Shown piece by piece: positions 22,904 to 31,772 of a DNA stretch of 33,185 bases (its first letter is position 1; each line of letters starts with the position of its first letter). The notes under the pieces are model-generated. The model saw only the letters and a list, made by a program, of their open reading frames with translations. It was not told the DNA's origin and did not search any database. This DNA is from an uncultured Thermomicrobiales bacterium (GTDB lineage Bacteria; Chloroflexota; Chloroflexia; Thermomicrobiales; UBA6265). The translations under genes and the position numbers were made by a program. The stretch spans positions 1-33,185 of the forward strand of contig CADCWF010000086.1 in the NCBI GenBank assembly GCA_902806345.1. Direction: 5' to 3'.

Positions 22904-23899
22904 CTACAGCCAGTCGATCCGGCGGAAGAACATGAACAGGCCGCTGCCGACGACGGCCATCAGGCCGAGCGCCCAGGTGTACCCGAGTTGCCAGTTCAGT
23001 TCCGGCATGTTGGCGAAGTTCATCCCGTAGATGCCGGAGATGAGCGCCATCGACATCAGGATGATCGACGACGACGTCATCCGCTTGACCGTGGCGTTGA
23101 GCCGGTAGGACGTCATCGAGAGGTTGGCGTCGAGGGCACCGCTCAGGATCTCGCGGTAGGTATCGACCATGTCCGTTATCCGCAAAAGATGGTCGTAGAC
23201 ATCCTGGAAGTAGGTCGCTTCCTTGGTCGAGAAGAGCGGGGCGTCGCGCCGGACCAGCACGTTCATCACGTCGCGCTCGGGCGCCACGACCCGCCGCACG
23301 GCCAGGAGATCCTTCTTCAATCGGAAGATCTCCCGCTGGGTGTCGAGGTCGTGGCCGCCGAAGATGTCGTCCTCCAGATCCTCGATCCGCTCGGCCAGCT
23401 CGTCGATCACCGGGAAGTAGCCGTCGACGATGGCATCGATGACGGCGTAAACGAGCACCCCGGCGGTCGGCGGGGCATGGGTCCGCCGGTGATCGGCCCA
23501 GCGGTTCGCCGTCTCGGTGACGGCGGCGAGGTCGCCATCGTGGACGGTGAGGAGGTAGTTCTTGCCGGCGAAGAGGTTGATCTCGTGCGTCGTCGGCCGG
23601 TCGTCGATCATCTCGAGCGCGTAGAAGACGATGAAGATGTAGCCCTCGAACAGTTCGACCTTCGGACGCTCGTGGCGCTGGATCGCGTCCTCGATCGCGA
23701 GGGGGTGGAGCCCGAACTCCTCGCCGATCCGGACCATCTCCCCCGGTGCCGGATCCTTGACGTCGATCCAGAGGAGCCGGGTGCCGTCCGCCAGCAGGTC
23801 CGAGATCTCGGCGACCATCGCCGTGTCGGTCAGCTCGCCCAGAACCAGCGCGGTGGTGGGGGCGCCGTCGGTCCGCTCGCAGGCTTTGACCTGGATCAT
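22904..23899 (-). CDS. corA: CorA-family divalent cation channel
   Basis: This 331-residue protein has a large N-terminal cytoplasmic domain with FGLHPLAIEDAIQRHERPKV and IFIVFYALE, and the long stalk helix LKKDLLAVRRVVAPERDVMN. Two C-terminal membrane helices are separated by the selectivity motif Tyr291-Gly-Met-Asn294 (YGMNFANMPEL). The end RRIDWL is typical. The motif defines Mg2+/Co2+ channels that form pentamers. I start at the ATG at 23899 behind GGAGGAG (23903-23909); the in-frame start at 23959 has no ribosome binding site. With MgtE 500 bases away on the other strand, the cell has two unrelated magnesium entry routes side by side. Confidence 0.95.
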   Translation of the reverse strand: MIQVKACERTDGAPTTALVLGELTDTAMVAEISDLLADGTRLLWIDVKDPAPGEMVRIGEEFGLHPLAIEDAIQRHERPKVELFEGYIFIVFYALEMIDDRPTTHEINLFAGKNYLLTVHDGDLAAVTETANRWADHRRTHAPPTAGVLVYAVIDAIVDGYFPVIDELAERIEDLEDDIFGGHDLDTQREIFRLKKDLLAVRRVVAPERDVMNVLVRRDAPLFSTKEATYFQDVYDHLLRITDMVDTYREILSGALDANLSMTSYRLNATVKRMTSSSIILMSMALISGIYGMNFANMPELNWQLGYTWALGLMAVVGSGLFMFFRRIDWL

Positions 23900-24078
23900 C
23901 GGCTCCTCCGGGGACGCCGGCTCCGCTCCTGCCGCGACCCGCTTCGGGCAGGCGGCCAATGCTACCGCGTCGAGCGGGTCGAGGGACCGCCGAGCTATCG
24001 GGCAGCGGAGGCGAGACGCAACGGAACCGCGCCGGATCGTCTGGGGCGGTTCCGCCGATCGCCGTCGGCTCCCCGGGG

Positions 24079-24909
24079 CTAGGCGAGGGCGTCGAGCGGG
24101 AGCGCATCGCGGCTCTCGTGGGGCGGAACCGCCATGGTCCGGACAGGGGCAACCGCGGCGGCAGCGACGAGGAGGCAGCCGGCCGCCGCCGCGCCGGTCG
24201 TCAGCAGCGACGCCTCGTACTGGTAGACCACGATCGCCGTCAACGCCCAGAGGACGGTCGCCGCGTAAGCGAGATAGAACTGGGGTGGGCCGGCCTTGCC
24301 GCGACGGATGATCGCCACGGCAACCCCTGTCCCGACGAGGAGGAGGATAGAGCCGAGGATCGCCTCACCCGTCGTGCCCGCAGTGACCAGGCCGAAGCGT
24401 CCAGCTTCCACCGTCAGGCTGACGGCGTTGGCCGCCGTCGCCCACCCCAGGAACACCGCGATTGGCAGGGCAACCAGCCACCGCTCCCCAGCGCTCGGGC
24501 CGTGCTCCCGCGCCAGGCCGACCATCCGATCGAACGCCACCGCCAGGCCGACCCAGATCGCGAGGAGGAAGACCTGGGCGAGGACGAACCCGCGAACGGG
24601 AACGACCACCGACCACAGACCGGTCGCCACGAACGCCGCCACCATCGGCCAACCGATGCGCCGCAGGAGCGGGTGATCCCGGTTGGCCGGCAGGGCCTGG
24701 TAGACGGCGTACCCGAGCGACAGGGCGAAGATGAGCCCCCAGATCGCGAACGCGTAGAGGGCCGGCTGGACCAAGGTGCGGGGGTCCGCGTCGGCGACCG
24801 CCTGGATCTGGCTCCCGGCCCAGGTCGTCACCGCCGCCTGGAATACCGCTGCGGCGACGGTGGCCACTTGCCGCACCCGATCTCCAACCTCTTTTCCACG
24901 ATCTCGCAT
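24079..24909 (-). CDS. Tryptophan-rich sensory protein (TspO/MBR-like), large form
   Basis: This is a 276-residue, almost entirely membrane-embedded protein with about eight predicted helices. Recognisable stretches are LYAFAIWGLIFALSLGYAVY with QALPANRD, GWPMVAAFVATGLWSVVVP and FLGWATAANAVSLTVEAG, which match the larger bacterial relatives of TspO (about 250-280 residues, against 160 for classical TspO). TspO proteins bind porphyrins and cholesterol-like ligands; the role of the larger form is not established. Two ATG codons occur in tandem at 24912 and 24909; AGGAGG ends two and five bases before them, so I prefer the second. The C-terminus ends with a soluble ALPLDALA tail. It lies downstream of a two-component system on the same strand. 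Confidence 0.78.
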   Translation of the reverse strand: MRDRGKEVGDRVRQVATVAAAVFQAAVTTWAGSQIQAVADADPRTLVQPALYAFAIWGLIFALSLGYAVYQALPANRDHPLLRRIGWPMVAAFVATGLWSVVVPVRGFVLAQVFLLAIWVGLAVAFDRMVGLAREHGPSAGERWLVALPIAVFLGWATAANAVSLTVEAGRFGLVTAGTTGEAILGSILLLVGTGVAVAIIRRGKAGPPQFYLAYAATVLWALTAIVVYQYEASLLTTGAAAAGCLLVAAAAVAPVRTMAVPPHESRDALPLDALA

Positions 24910-25089
24910 CATGACCTCCTGGGCCGTGAGGGATCAGCTTCGCCGGGGGACAGAGACCGAGGGGATCGACCCCAGCCCACGGCGTACGACGCGATCCCGC
25001 CGCCGAACGCCCACGACCGGCCGTTCGGCTTCACCCCAAGCTAGCGGGGAGGGCGTTCCCGCACATCGCCCGCTCGGCCCATTCTGCGG

Positions 25090-25107
25090 CTCATCCTTGC
25101 GGATGAG
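25090..25107 (-). terminator. Weak hairpin downstream of the two-component operon
   Basis: CTCATCC (25090-25096) and GGATGAG (25101-25107) form a perfect 7-bp stem with a TTGC/GCAA tetraloop, 30 bases after the response regulator's stop. No T-run follows in the leftward direction, so this is only a possible terminator. Confidence 0.35.
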
Positions 25108-25137
25108 GGACGCCGCCCTGGTCCTCCGCGCGGCCGC

Positions 25138-25815
25138 TCAGCCGGCGGGGTCCTCTTGGGCGGGGCGAACCAGCCCGGCCTCGTAGGCGAAGACGACGGC
25201 CTGGACGCGATCCCTCAGGTCGAGCTTGCCCAAGAGGTGCGCGACGTGCGTTTTCACCGTATGCTCGCTGATGGCGAGGGCAACGGCGATCTCGGCGTTC
25301 GACATCCCGCGGGCGACAAGGCCCAGGACCTCCCGTTCCCGCCCGCTGAGACCGTCCAGCGCAGCCCCGTCCGGGGCCGGCCGCCCCTGCCTCGCGAACT
25401 CCCGGATGAGGCGGCGCGTAACCGACGGCGCGAGGAGCCCGTCTCCCGCCGCGACGACGCGGACGGCCCCGACGAGCTCGTCGCCGGTGGCGTCCTTGAG
25501 CAGGAAGCCGCTGGCTCCCGCTCGCAGCGCCGCGTAGACGTAGTCGTCGAGGTCGAACGTCGTCAGCACGAGGACCCGGAGGCCGTCCTCCCGACCGGAC
25601 CCGAGCAGCCGGCGGGTTGCCTCGATCCCGTCCATCCGCGGCATCCGGATGTCCATCAGCACCACGTCGGGCCGCAGCCACCGCCCGAGCTCGACCGCCC
25701 GCTCGCCATCCTCCGCCTGGCCGACCACGGCGATGTCGGATTGGGCGTCGAGGATCATGGCGAACCCGGTGCGGACGACCGGTTGGTCGTTGGCCACCAC
25801 CACCCGGATGCTCAC
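25138..25815 (-). CDS. NarL/LuxR-type response regulator
   Basis: This is a 225-residue protein. The receiver domain (1-120) has the phosphoacceptor Asp55 (VLMDIRMPRMDG), the switch Thr in LVLTTFD and Lys107 (LLKDAT). The acidic pair at the start reads Asn9-Asp10 (VANDQPVV) where Asp-Asp is usual. The C-terminal LuxR helix-turn-helix (about 154-215) reads LSGREREVLGLVARGMSNAE, then ISEHTVKTHV with ahead-lying AEIAVALA. It starts at GTG and overlaps the stop of the kinase gene by four bases (GTGA, 25812-25815), so the pair is translationally coupled. It should be phosphorylated by that kinase and bind target promoters; the targets are unknown. Confidence 0.94.
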   Translation of the reverse strand: MSIRVVVANDQPVVRTGFAMILDAQSDIAVVGQAEDGERAVELGRWLRPDVVLMDIRMPRMDGIEATRRLLGSGREDGLRVLVLTTFDLDDYVYAALRAGASGFLLKDATGDELVGAVRVVAAGDGLLAPSVTRRLIREFARQGRPAPDGAALDGLSGREREVLGLVARGMSNAEIAVALAISEHTVKTHVAHLLGKLDLRDRVQAVVFAYEAGLVRPAQEDPAG

Positions 25816-26990
25816 GACGGTGCCAGGGGGATGGTGACGAACATCGCGTACCCGCCCTCCGGCCGGGGTCCGGCCTCGACCGTCCCGCCAAGCATCGCCG
25901 CCCGCTCCCGGATCCCGACCAACCCGTGCCCGGCGGCCGAACCGTCGCCCTCGTCGCTCCCCGCTCCGCGTCCGTCGTCGACGACCGAGAGCCGGATCAG
26001 GCGGTCCGCGAACTCGACGACGACGCCGGCCCGAGCCGGTCCGGCGTGGCGTCGGACGTTGGTCAGCGCCTCCTGGACGATCCGGTAGGCCGAGAGATCG
26101 ACGCCGGCCGCCAGCGGCCGAGGCTCACCCCGGACCGCGTAGTCAACCGCAAGCCCCGACTGCCGCACCTCCGCAACCAAGTCCGGGATGTCGTCGAATC
26201 CGGGCTGGGGCGCGAGCGCGGGGGAGCCGTCGGGCTCCGAGCGGAGGACACCCAGCAGGCGGCGCATCTCGGTGAGAGCCCGCCGGGCCGTCTCCCCGAT
26301 CGCCGCGAATCCCTCCGTCGCTTGCTCCGGACCGGCCGTGACGAGGTACGGCCCGGTCTCGGCCTGGACCGCGATCATGCTGATGTGGTGGGCCACCACG
26401 TCGTGCAGTTCCCGGGCGATCCGGGTCCGTTCCTCGAGCCGGATCCGGCGGGCGAGCTCCTGCCGCGATCGCTCCAAGGAGGCGGCGCGCTCCTCCAGCC
26501 CAGCCGTGTAAGCGGCGTGGGTGCGGGCGGCATCGCCCATCACCCAGGCCGTGCCGACGACGGCGACCAGCAAGGCCGCGTCGACCGACGGGACGGGCCG
26601 TCCGAGCAGCGGGAAGGCCGCGACGACGCCGATCGCGGTCGCCGCAAAGATCAGCCAGGACATCGGCCGCCCGACGCACGCGGCGACCGCGTAGACCGCA
26701 ATCGGCCCGCCGAAGAGGGCGGCGTAGCTGCCGTCCGCACCGAGGGCGGCCCAAACTGCGGCGCCCAGCGCGACCGCGAGCCAGACGGCGAGCGGCCGCC
26801 GGCGCCGCCAGGCCAGGGGCAGCGTTTGGACGAGCGCCAAGACGGTCTCGGGACGGAGGAGCGGGCCGGTTTGGGCGAGTTCGAGCAGCGCGACGCCGGC
26901 GAGCAGCAATGCCGGGCTGCCATCGCCGACCCTCGGGCGCCACGAACTCCATCGACCCAGGTTCGGAAGCGGGGGCGGCGGGCGGTCCAT
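25812..26990 (-). CDS. Two-component sensor histidine kinase, HisKA_3 (NarX/DesK) type
   Basis: This is a 392-residue protein with about five N-terminal membrane helices (25-155) and no large outside loop, so the signal is probably sensed in the membrane. A coiled linker (165-190) leads to the H-box with His196 (RIARELHDVVAHHISMIAVQ). The ATPase domain shows the N-box Asn311 (ALTNVRRHA), G1 DDGRGAG (338-344) and G2 GHGLVGIRERAAMLGG (354-369). The ATG at 26990 follows GGAGGCG. It is paired with the overlapping response regulator downstream. The membrane-embedded sensor resembles kinases that monitor membrane or envelope state; the stimulus itself is unknown. Confidence 0.94.
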   Translation of the reverse strand: MDRPPPPLPNLGRWSSWRPRVGDGSPALLLAGVALLELAQTGPLLRPETVLALVQTLPLAWRRRRPLAVWLAVALGAAVWAALGADGSYAALFGGPIAVYAVAACVGRPMSWLIFAATAIGVVAAFPLLGRPVPSVDAALLVAVVGTAWVMGDAARTHAAYTAGLEERAASLERSRQELARRIRLEERTRIARELHDVVAHHISMIAVQAETGPYLVTAGPEQATEGFAAIGETARRALTEMRRLLGVLRSEPDGSPALAPQPGFDDIPDLVAEVRQSGLAVDYAVRGEPRPLAAGVDLSAYRIVQEALTNVRRHAGPARAGVVVEFADRLIRLSVVDDGRGAGSDEGDGSAAGHGLVGIRERAAMLGGTVEAGPRPEGGYAMFVTIPLAPS

Positions 26991-27100
26991 CGCCTCCAGG
27001 GTATCCGGCCCCCGCGACGACCCGCATCACTCGCGAGGATGACCCGCCGTCGGGCAAGGGTCGCCCCGAGCACCGGATCGCCAGTGAGCCCCGAGGTTCG

Positions 27101-29755
27101 TCAGCGGACCCGAGAGCGTCCCCCAAGGCGCGAGTGAACGGCCGCCAGGGCACCCATCCTGTGGGCAATCTCCGCCACGAACAGCACCAGGGCCAGCCCG
27201 AGCGGCACGAACCAGACCGGCTGGAACTCGCGCAGCGGCTCCCCCTCCAGCCCGCTCGTGGCGAAGGCGGCGGCGGGGTCGTCCAGGTCGAGGACGCGAC
27301 CGCCGGTGCGCTCCGCCAGCGCCCGCAGGAGGCCGTCGCCGCCGGGGGCGGGCCGCAGCTCGGGGGAGGGGAGGATGGCGAAGCCGGTCGATTCGGTCAG
27401 GGCCTCGGCGCCCTCGCCCTGGCGGAGGTCGAGCCGGTACGCACCCGGTTCCGGCGCCGCGATCCGGAGTTGGTAGGCGCCGGGCCCCGTCTGGACGAAG
27501 GGGCGGTCGGCGACCGTCGCCCCGGACGGGGTCACGATCGTCCCTGCCAGCTCCCCCAGCGCGCCGCCTACGGGCGCATCGCCGGCGGTCTCGATCGACA
27601 CGACCGCCTCCGGTCCCTCGCGCTCGACGCCCACCCGGAGCGGCCGGTTCTCCGGGTCCGGGAGCGCCCAGCGGATCGTCGCCGCCCAGAACTCGTCGTA
27701 GCGGGGCCAGGAGCGCCAGCCAGCCGCGAGATCGGTCCCGTTGTCTGCCGTCCAGGCGACGACCCGGCCGAGGCCGTACTGCCACTTGGCGAGCACCGGG
27801 TCCTCGCGGTCGCTCGTCAGGATCACCTGGGCGTCCGGTTTCGCTTCAGCGAAGTCGTAGCCGTCGAGGAGGGGCAGCTCCTCCGGCGGGAACCCGGCCA
27901 GGATCGGGCTCGGCTCGGTCTGGATCGGCTGGAACGCTCCCCGGATCACCGACTGACTGCCGGCGCTCTGGGCCTCCTCCAACGTTACCCGCGGGATGTC
28001 CTCGGGCTTCTCGGTGAAGTGGTAGCGGCCGCCGCCCTGGTCGGCCAGAAAGTTCAGCAGGTCGGTGTCGGCGTCCTCGCCGATCGCGATCGTCGAGAGG
28101 GTGGTCCGGTCGCCGAGGACGTCCTCCAGCAGCGTCTGGTAGCTCTCGCGGGTGCCCGTCCGGCTCTTGCCGTCGGAGAGGAGGACGACGTGGCGGGCGT
28201 CGGCTTCGACGTTGCGGATGGCATCGAGCCCGGCCGAGAGCGCCGGCAGGATTTCGGTCCCGCCATCGGCGTCGATCCCCGCGATCAGGGCGTCGATGTC
28301 TTCCCGCGACGCCTCGTCGCCGACCGTCGTGACCGGGACGACCCATTCCTGGCGGTCGTTGAAGACGAGCACCCCGACCTGGTCGCCCTCGGTCAGCGAG
28401 CGGGCGGCGAGGCGCACCGCCTCCTTGGCCAACTCGATCTTGCCTTCGCCGCCGAGCGGGTCGTAGCTCATCGAGCCGGACTTGTCCATCACCAGGAGCA
28501 GGGCGACCCGCTGCCGCTGGCGGCCGTCGGTCACCTTGACCGTCACTGGCAGGGTTTCCTCCAGGGTCGTCCCGGCGTAGCCGCCGGGGCCGTAGCTGGC
28601 GGTGCCGCCGACGACCACCAGCCCCTTGCCGAGCCCCCGCGACGCCTCCCGCAGGCCGGCCAACTGATCGAGCGTGAGGTCGGCGGCGGGGACGTTGTCG
28701 AGGACGAAGCCGTCGTAGCGGGCCAGCTCCGAGAGGCGCGCCGGCACGCCGTCCGGCCGGGCCACCGTCACCTCGGCACCGCTCCGCCCAAGCGTCCCCT
28801 CCAGGATGCCCGGGTCGCCCCCCTCCGGCACCACCAGCAGCAGCCGAGGCTGGCCGCGGACGGTCAGCGCCAGGGGCAGCGCGTCGTTGCCGGGGAGGCG
28901 GTCGAGCGATGGATCGCCGGCGACCCTGATCTCAAGCGCGTGGAATCCCGGAGGCAGCCCGGGCAGCTCGAAGGCGTGGGAGCTGAGACCGGCCGGCAGC
29001 TCCGCCTCCTTTTCGGCGAAGCGCTGACCGTCGACCCAGACCTCGACCCGGCCCTGGCCGGCGGCTGGGGCGTGGACGCTGGCGAGCACGGTCACCGGCT
29101 CGCCCGACCAGACCGACTGGGGGGCCGAGGCACCGTCGACCCGGAGGTCGTCGTCGCCGACGCCGGCCAGCGGCACGACGTCGATCGGGACGCCGTCGGC
29201 AGCCGCCTGCGCCGCCTGGTCGAGCGCGGAGCCGGCGTTCTCGGCGCCGTCGGAGAGGAGCACGATCCGGCGGCCGCCGCCGAGCGGCAGTGCCCGTGCC
29301 AGGGCCAGCGCCGAGGCGATGTCGGTGTAGTCGCGCTCCGCCTCCGGGAGCACGTCCGGTTCGGCCCAGCCAGTGCCCAGTCCCCTGGCCGATCCCGCCG
29401 GGGCGGCGACGCGCGGTGAGGCGCCGAACGCGACCACCGCCGCCCGGTCGTGCTCCGAAGCACCGTCCATGGCGTCGCGCACCCAGGTCGTCGCGGCGCC
29501 GCTCTCGGCCCCGGGGAGGCTGCGCGAGCGGTCCAGGACGACGACGGTGCTGGCGGTGCCGCCGCCGCTGGCGACAAGGGGTTGGGCGAGCGCGACGACC
29601 AGCATCGCGACCGTCGCCAGCCGGAGGGCGAGGGCGGTGGGCACCAAACGGCGGCGGGCGATGCCCCGCCACCAGCCAACCGCCGCGATCGGGAGCAGGA
29701 GCAGGAGCAGCCATAGCGCGCCGGGGTTCGCCAGGTCGAGGTCGATCGCCGCCAT
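27101..29755 (-). CDS. Large membrane-anchored protein with two VWA domains and a glutamine-amidotransferase-like domain
   Basis: From the ATG at 29755 the product has 884 residues. It opens with two membrane helices (about 13-28 and 45-62). A first VWA-like domain follows with Asp75-x-Ser77-x-Ser79 (VVVLDRSRS), then an Ig-like segment, then a GATase1-like domain around RLLLVVPEGGDPG and GLVVVGGTASYGPGGYAG. A second, complete VWA domain has the MIDAS motif Asp424-x-Ser426-x-Ser428 (LLVMDKSGSMS). A further beta-rich part and one membrane helix near the C-terminus (WFVPLGLALVLFVAEIAHRM) close the protein. VWA domains bind partner proteins through a metal. It is the last gene of the DUF58/BatA operon, four bases after the preceding stop. 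Exact function is unknown; related loci are linked to MoxR-type chaperone systems. An upstream in-frame extension overlaps the previous gene and is rejected. Confidence 0.88.
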   Translation of the reverse strand: MAAIDLDLANPGALWLLLLLLPIAAVGWWRGIARRRLVPTALALRLATVAMLVVALAQPLVASGGGTASTVVVLDRSRSLPGAESGAATTWVRDAMDGASEHDRAAVVAFGASPRVAAPAGSARGLGTGWAEPDVLPEAERDYTDIASALALARALPLGGGRRIVLLSDGAENAGSALDQAAQAAADGVPIDVVPLAGVGDDDLRVDGASAPQSVWSGEPVTVLASVHAPAAGQGRVEVWVDGQRFAEKEAELPAGLSSHAFELPGLPPGFHALEIRVAGDPSLDRLPGNDALPLALTVRGQPRLLLVVPEGGDPGILEGTLGRSGAEVTVARPDGVPARLSELARYDGFVLDNVPAADLTLDQLAGLREASRGLGKGLVVVGGTASYGPGGYAGTTLEETLPVTVKVTDGRQRQRVALLLVMDKSGSMSYDPLGGEGKIELAKEAVRLAARSLTEGDQVGVLVFNDRQEWVVPVTTVGDEASREDIDALIAGIDADGGTEILPALSAGLDAIRNVEADARHVVLLSDGKSRTGTRESYQTLLEDVLGDRTTLSTIAIGEDADTDLLNFLADQGGGRYHFTEKPEDIPRVTLEEAQSAGSQSVIRGAFQPIQTEPSPILAGFPPEELPLLDGYDFAEAKPDAQVILTSDREDPVLAKWQYGLGRVVAWTADNGTDLAAGWRSWPRYDEFWAATIRWALPDPENRPLRVGVEREGPEAVVSIETAGDAPVGGALGELAGTIVTPSGATVADRPFVQTGPGAYQLRIAAPEPGAYRLDLRQGEGAEALTESTGFAILPSPELRPAPGGDGLLRALAERTGGRVLDLDDPAAAFATSGLEGEPLREFQPVWFVPLGLALVLFVAEIAHRMGALAAVHSRLGGRSRVR

Positions 29756-29759
29756 CTGC

Positions 29760-31772
29760 CTACCGTCCCCCGCGAATGGAGCCGAACCCAAATCCGGACC
29801 CGGACCCGGACCGCGACGAAGCCGCCCCGACCGGCGACAACCGGCGGCGCGGCAGCAACCAAACGAGCCACTCGACGACGAGGAGCGCCAGCGCGGCGAG
29901 CGCCAGCAACGGCCAGAGGTGAGCAGCTCCCGGGCCACCCGCCGGCCCGAAGGTCGAACCCTCCGCGGCGGCCAGCGTTTCGGCCAGCCCCGGCGTCGGC
30001 CGCAAGTCCGACTCCCGCGGGTGGCCGGCGTTGACGACGAAGCGGCCGCCCCCGGTTTCGGCCCCGGCGCCGTCGCGCTCGACCACCCCGTAGCTCCCCG
30101 GCAGCCCCGTCCCCGCGAAGAGGGCCTCCCTCGGCGAGCCCGACTCATCGGCGGCGTCGAAGGCGAGGGCCACCGGGTCGCCGGTCGGCGGCGCGATCTC
30201 GACCGCGGCGGTGCCGGCCCGGGGCTGCACCCGCAGCGGGTCGCCGAGGGCGACCGTCTCGGGGAGCGGCGCGGGCGCCAACTCGGCGACGGCGTTGGCG
30301 ATCAGGATCGGGAAGGCGACCCGGCGCGGCAGGTTCGAGACCGAGGGGTCGAAGGCGAGGACCACCGCCGGCTCGCCGGCCACCGTCATCCGCAACACCA
30401 GCGGCCCCTCGGCGGCGCCGACGACCTCCTGCTGTCCGGCCGCGGCGGCGATGACCGGAGACTCGCCGAAGGTGACGCCGGAGAGGTCCACCCCGGCCAG
30501 TAGCGGATCGCCCGAGCGCAGCCGCTCGATCTCCGGCTCGACCATCACCCCGTCCGTCGGCAGCGGGCCGCCGTCCGGCGGCGCCACGATCAGCAGCGGC
30601 ATCCGCAGCTCGTCGAGGACGCCCGGGACAGGAGCGACGCCTTCCAGCACCATCAGGTCGTGGTTGCCGAGCCCGGCCGGGTCGTTCAGCCGCTCGCCCG
30701 GCTCGACCGTCAGCCGCGCCCCCTCGATCGCCGCCAGGACCCGGGCGAGCGGGGAGGGGACATCGGAGACGAGCAGGATCCGCAGCGAGAGGTCGCCCGC
30801 GGCCAGGGGGAGGTCGGCCCGGTTGTCGGCGGCGAAGGCATCGGCCACCTCCAGCACGACGGTCGCGTCGGAGGCACCGGGGGGTAACGGCCATGCGAGC
30901 TCGACGGTCCCGCCGGCGGCCGGCAGCGTGACCTCCTGGCGGCCGGCTTCGATGCCGTCGGCCAGCAGCAGCACCGGCGCCGTCAGCGGTTCCGGCCCGA
31001 AGTTGGCCAGCCGGGCGTAGAGGCTTCCCCCCCCTTCGCCGCCAGCTCGCGCCGTGACGGAGACGACCGCGGCGTTGGCGTCGCCGCTGGCGCCGCCGAA
31101 ACGGCGGAACTCGACCGGCGCCCCGAGCGCCCCGACCGTCGCCGGGTCGACGGCGAAGGCGCCGTCGGAGAGGACCACGACCTCGTTCTCGCGGCCGGGC
31201 AGCAGGAGGTCGCGCCCCAGCCCCAACGCCGCGTCGAGATCGGCCCGGCCGCCGGGCAGGGGCGTGGCGGCCAGTCGTTCGCGAAGCTGGCCGAAGCCGG
31301 CGGCGTCGGTGGCGGAGAGGGTGGCCGTGCGCGTCCCCAGGAGGAGGACGGTCGCGACGTCGCCGTCGGAGAGCGCGGCGAGCCGCGCCAGGGCGTCGGC
31401 CCGGGCCTCCTCGTAGCGAGTGCGGCCGGCGGCCTCGCCCTGGGCGGCCATGCTGGTCGAGCCGTCGAGCAGCACGATCAGGTGGCGCGGCTCGGTCTGG
31501 AGGTCGATCCCGAGGGCGCCGAGGGCTCCGGCCACGGCGGGCCGGGCCAGCGCCAGCGCCAGCGCCGCCGCGGCCAGGAGCAGGAGCAGCAGGAGCAGCG
31601 AGAACGGAGGTCGCCGCAGTCGCGTCTGCTGCGTCTGCTCCGGCCGGGCGGCCAGCCAGAAGCGCAGCGCCGGCACCGGCTTCGGGCGGGGCGAGGTGTG
31701 GCGCATGTGGAGGAGGACGATGACCGGCAGCGCCAGCAGCGCCGCCAGGCCCGCCGGTAGGAGCAGGCTCAT
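29760..31772 (-). CDS. BatA-type membrane protein with VWA domain
   Basis: This is a 670-residue protein. The N-terminus has the BatA double-helix arrangement: LLLPAGLAALLALPVIVLLH, a cytoplasmic loop with RPKPVPALRFWLA, and a second helix before ALARPAVAG. A VWA domain follows with the MIDAS motif LLDGSTSM (Asp-x-Ser-x-Ser). Then come a beta-rich domain (ARLANFGPEPLTAPVLLLAD) and a long region with LRILLVSDVPSPLARVLAAI that looks like a degenerate amidotransferase fold. A final membrane helix (LWPLLALAALALLVVEWLVW) leads to a Ser/Gly-rich tail SSRSGSGSGFGFGS. The ATG at 31772 overlaps the stop of the DUF58 gene (ATGA). Together with its neighbours it probably forms a membrane complex that helps assemble or activate envelope proteins; this is by analogy. 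Confidence 0.88.
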   Translation of the reverse strand: MSLLLPAGLAALLALPVIVLLHMRHTSPRPKPVPALRFWLAARPEQTQQTRLRRPPFSLLLLLLLLAAAALALALARPAVAGALGALGIDLQTEPRHLIVLLDGSTSMAAQGEAAGRTRYEEARADALARLAALSDGDVATVLLLGTRTATLSATDAAGFGQLRERLAATPLPGGRADLDAALGLGRDLLLPGRENEVVVLSDGAFAVDPATVGALGAPVEFRRFGGASGDANAAVVSVTARAGGEGGGSLYARLANFGPEPLTAPVLLLADGIEAGRQEVTLPAAGGTVELAWPLPPGASDATVVLEVADAFAADNRADLPLAAGDLSLRILLVSDVPSPLARVLAAIEGARLTVEPGERLNDPAGLGNHDLMVLEGVAPVPGVLDELRMPLLIVAPPDGGPLPTDGVMVEPEIERLRSGDPLLAGVDLSGVTFGESPVIAAAAGQQEVVGAAEGPLVLRMTVAGEPAVVLAFDPSVSNLPRRVAFPILIANAVAELAPAPLPETVALGDPLRVQPRAGTAAVEIAPPTGDPVALAFDAADESGSPREALFAGTGLPGSYGVVERDGAGAETGGGRFVVNAGHPRESDLRPTPGLAETLAAAEGSTFGPAGGPGAAHLWPLLALAALALLVVEWLVWLLPRRRLSPVGAASSRSGSGSGFGFGSIRGGR

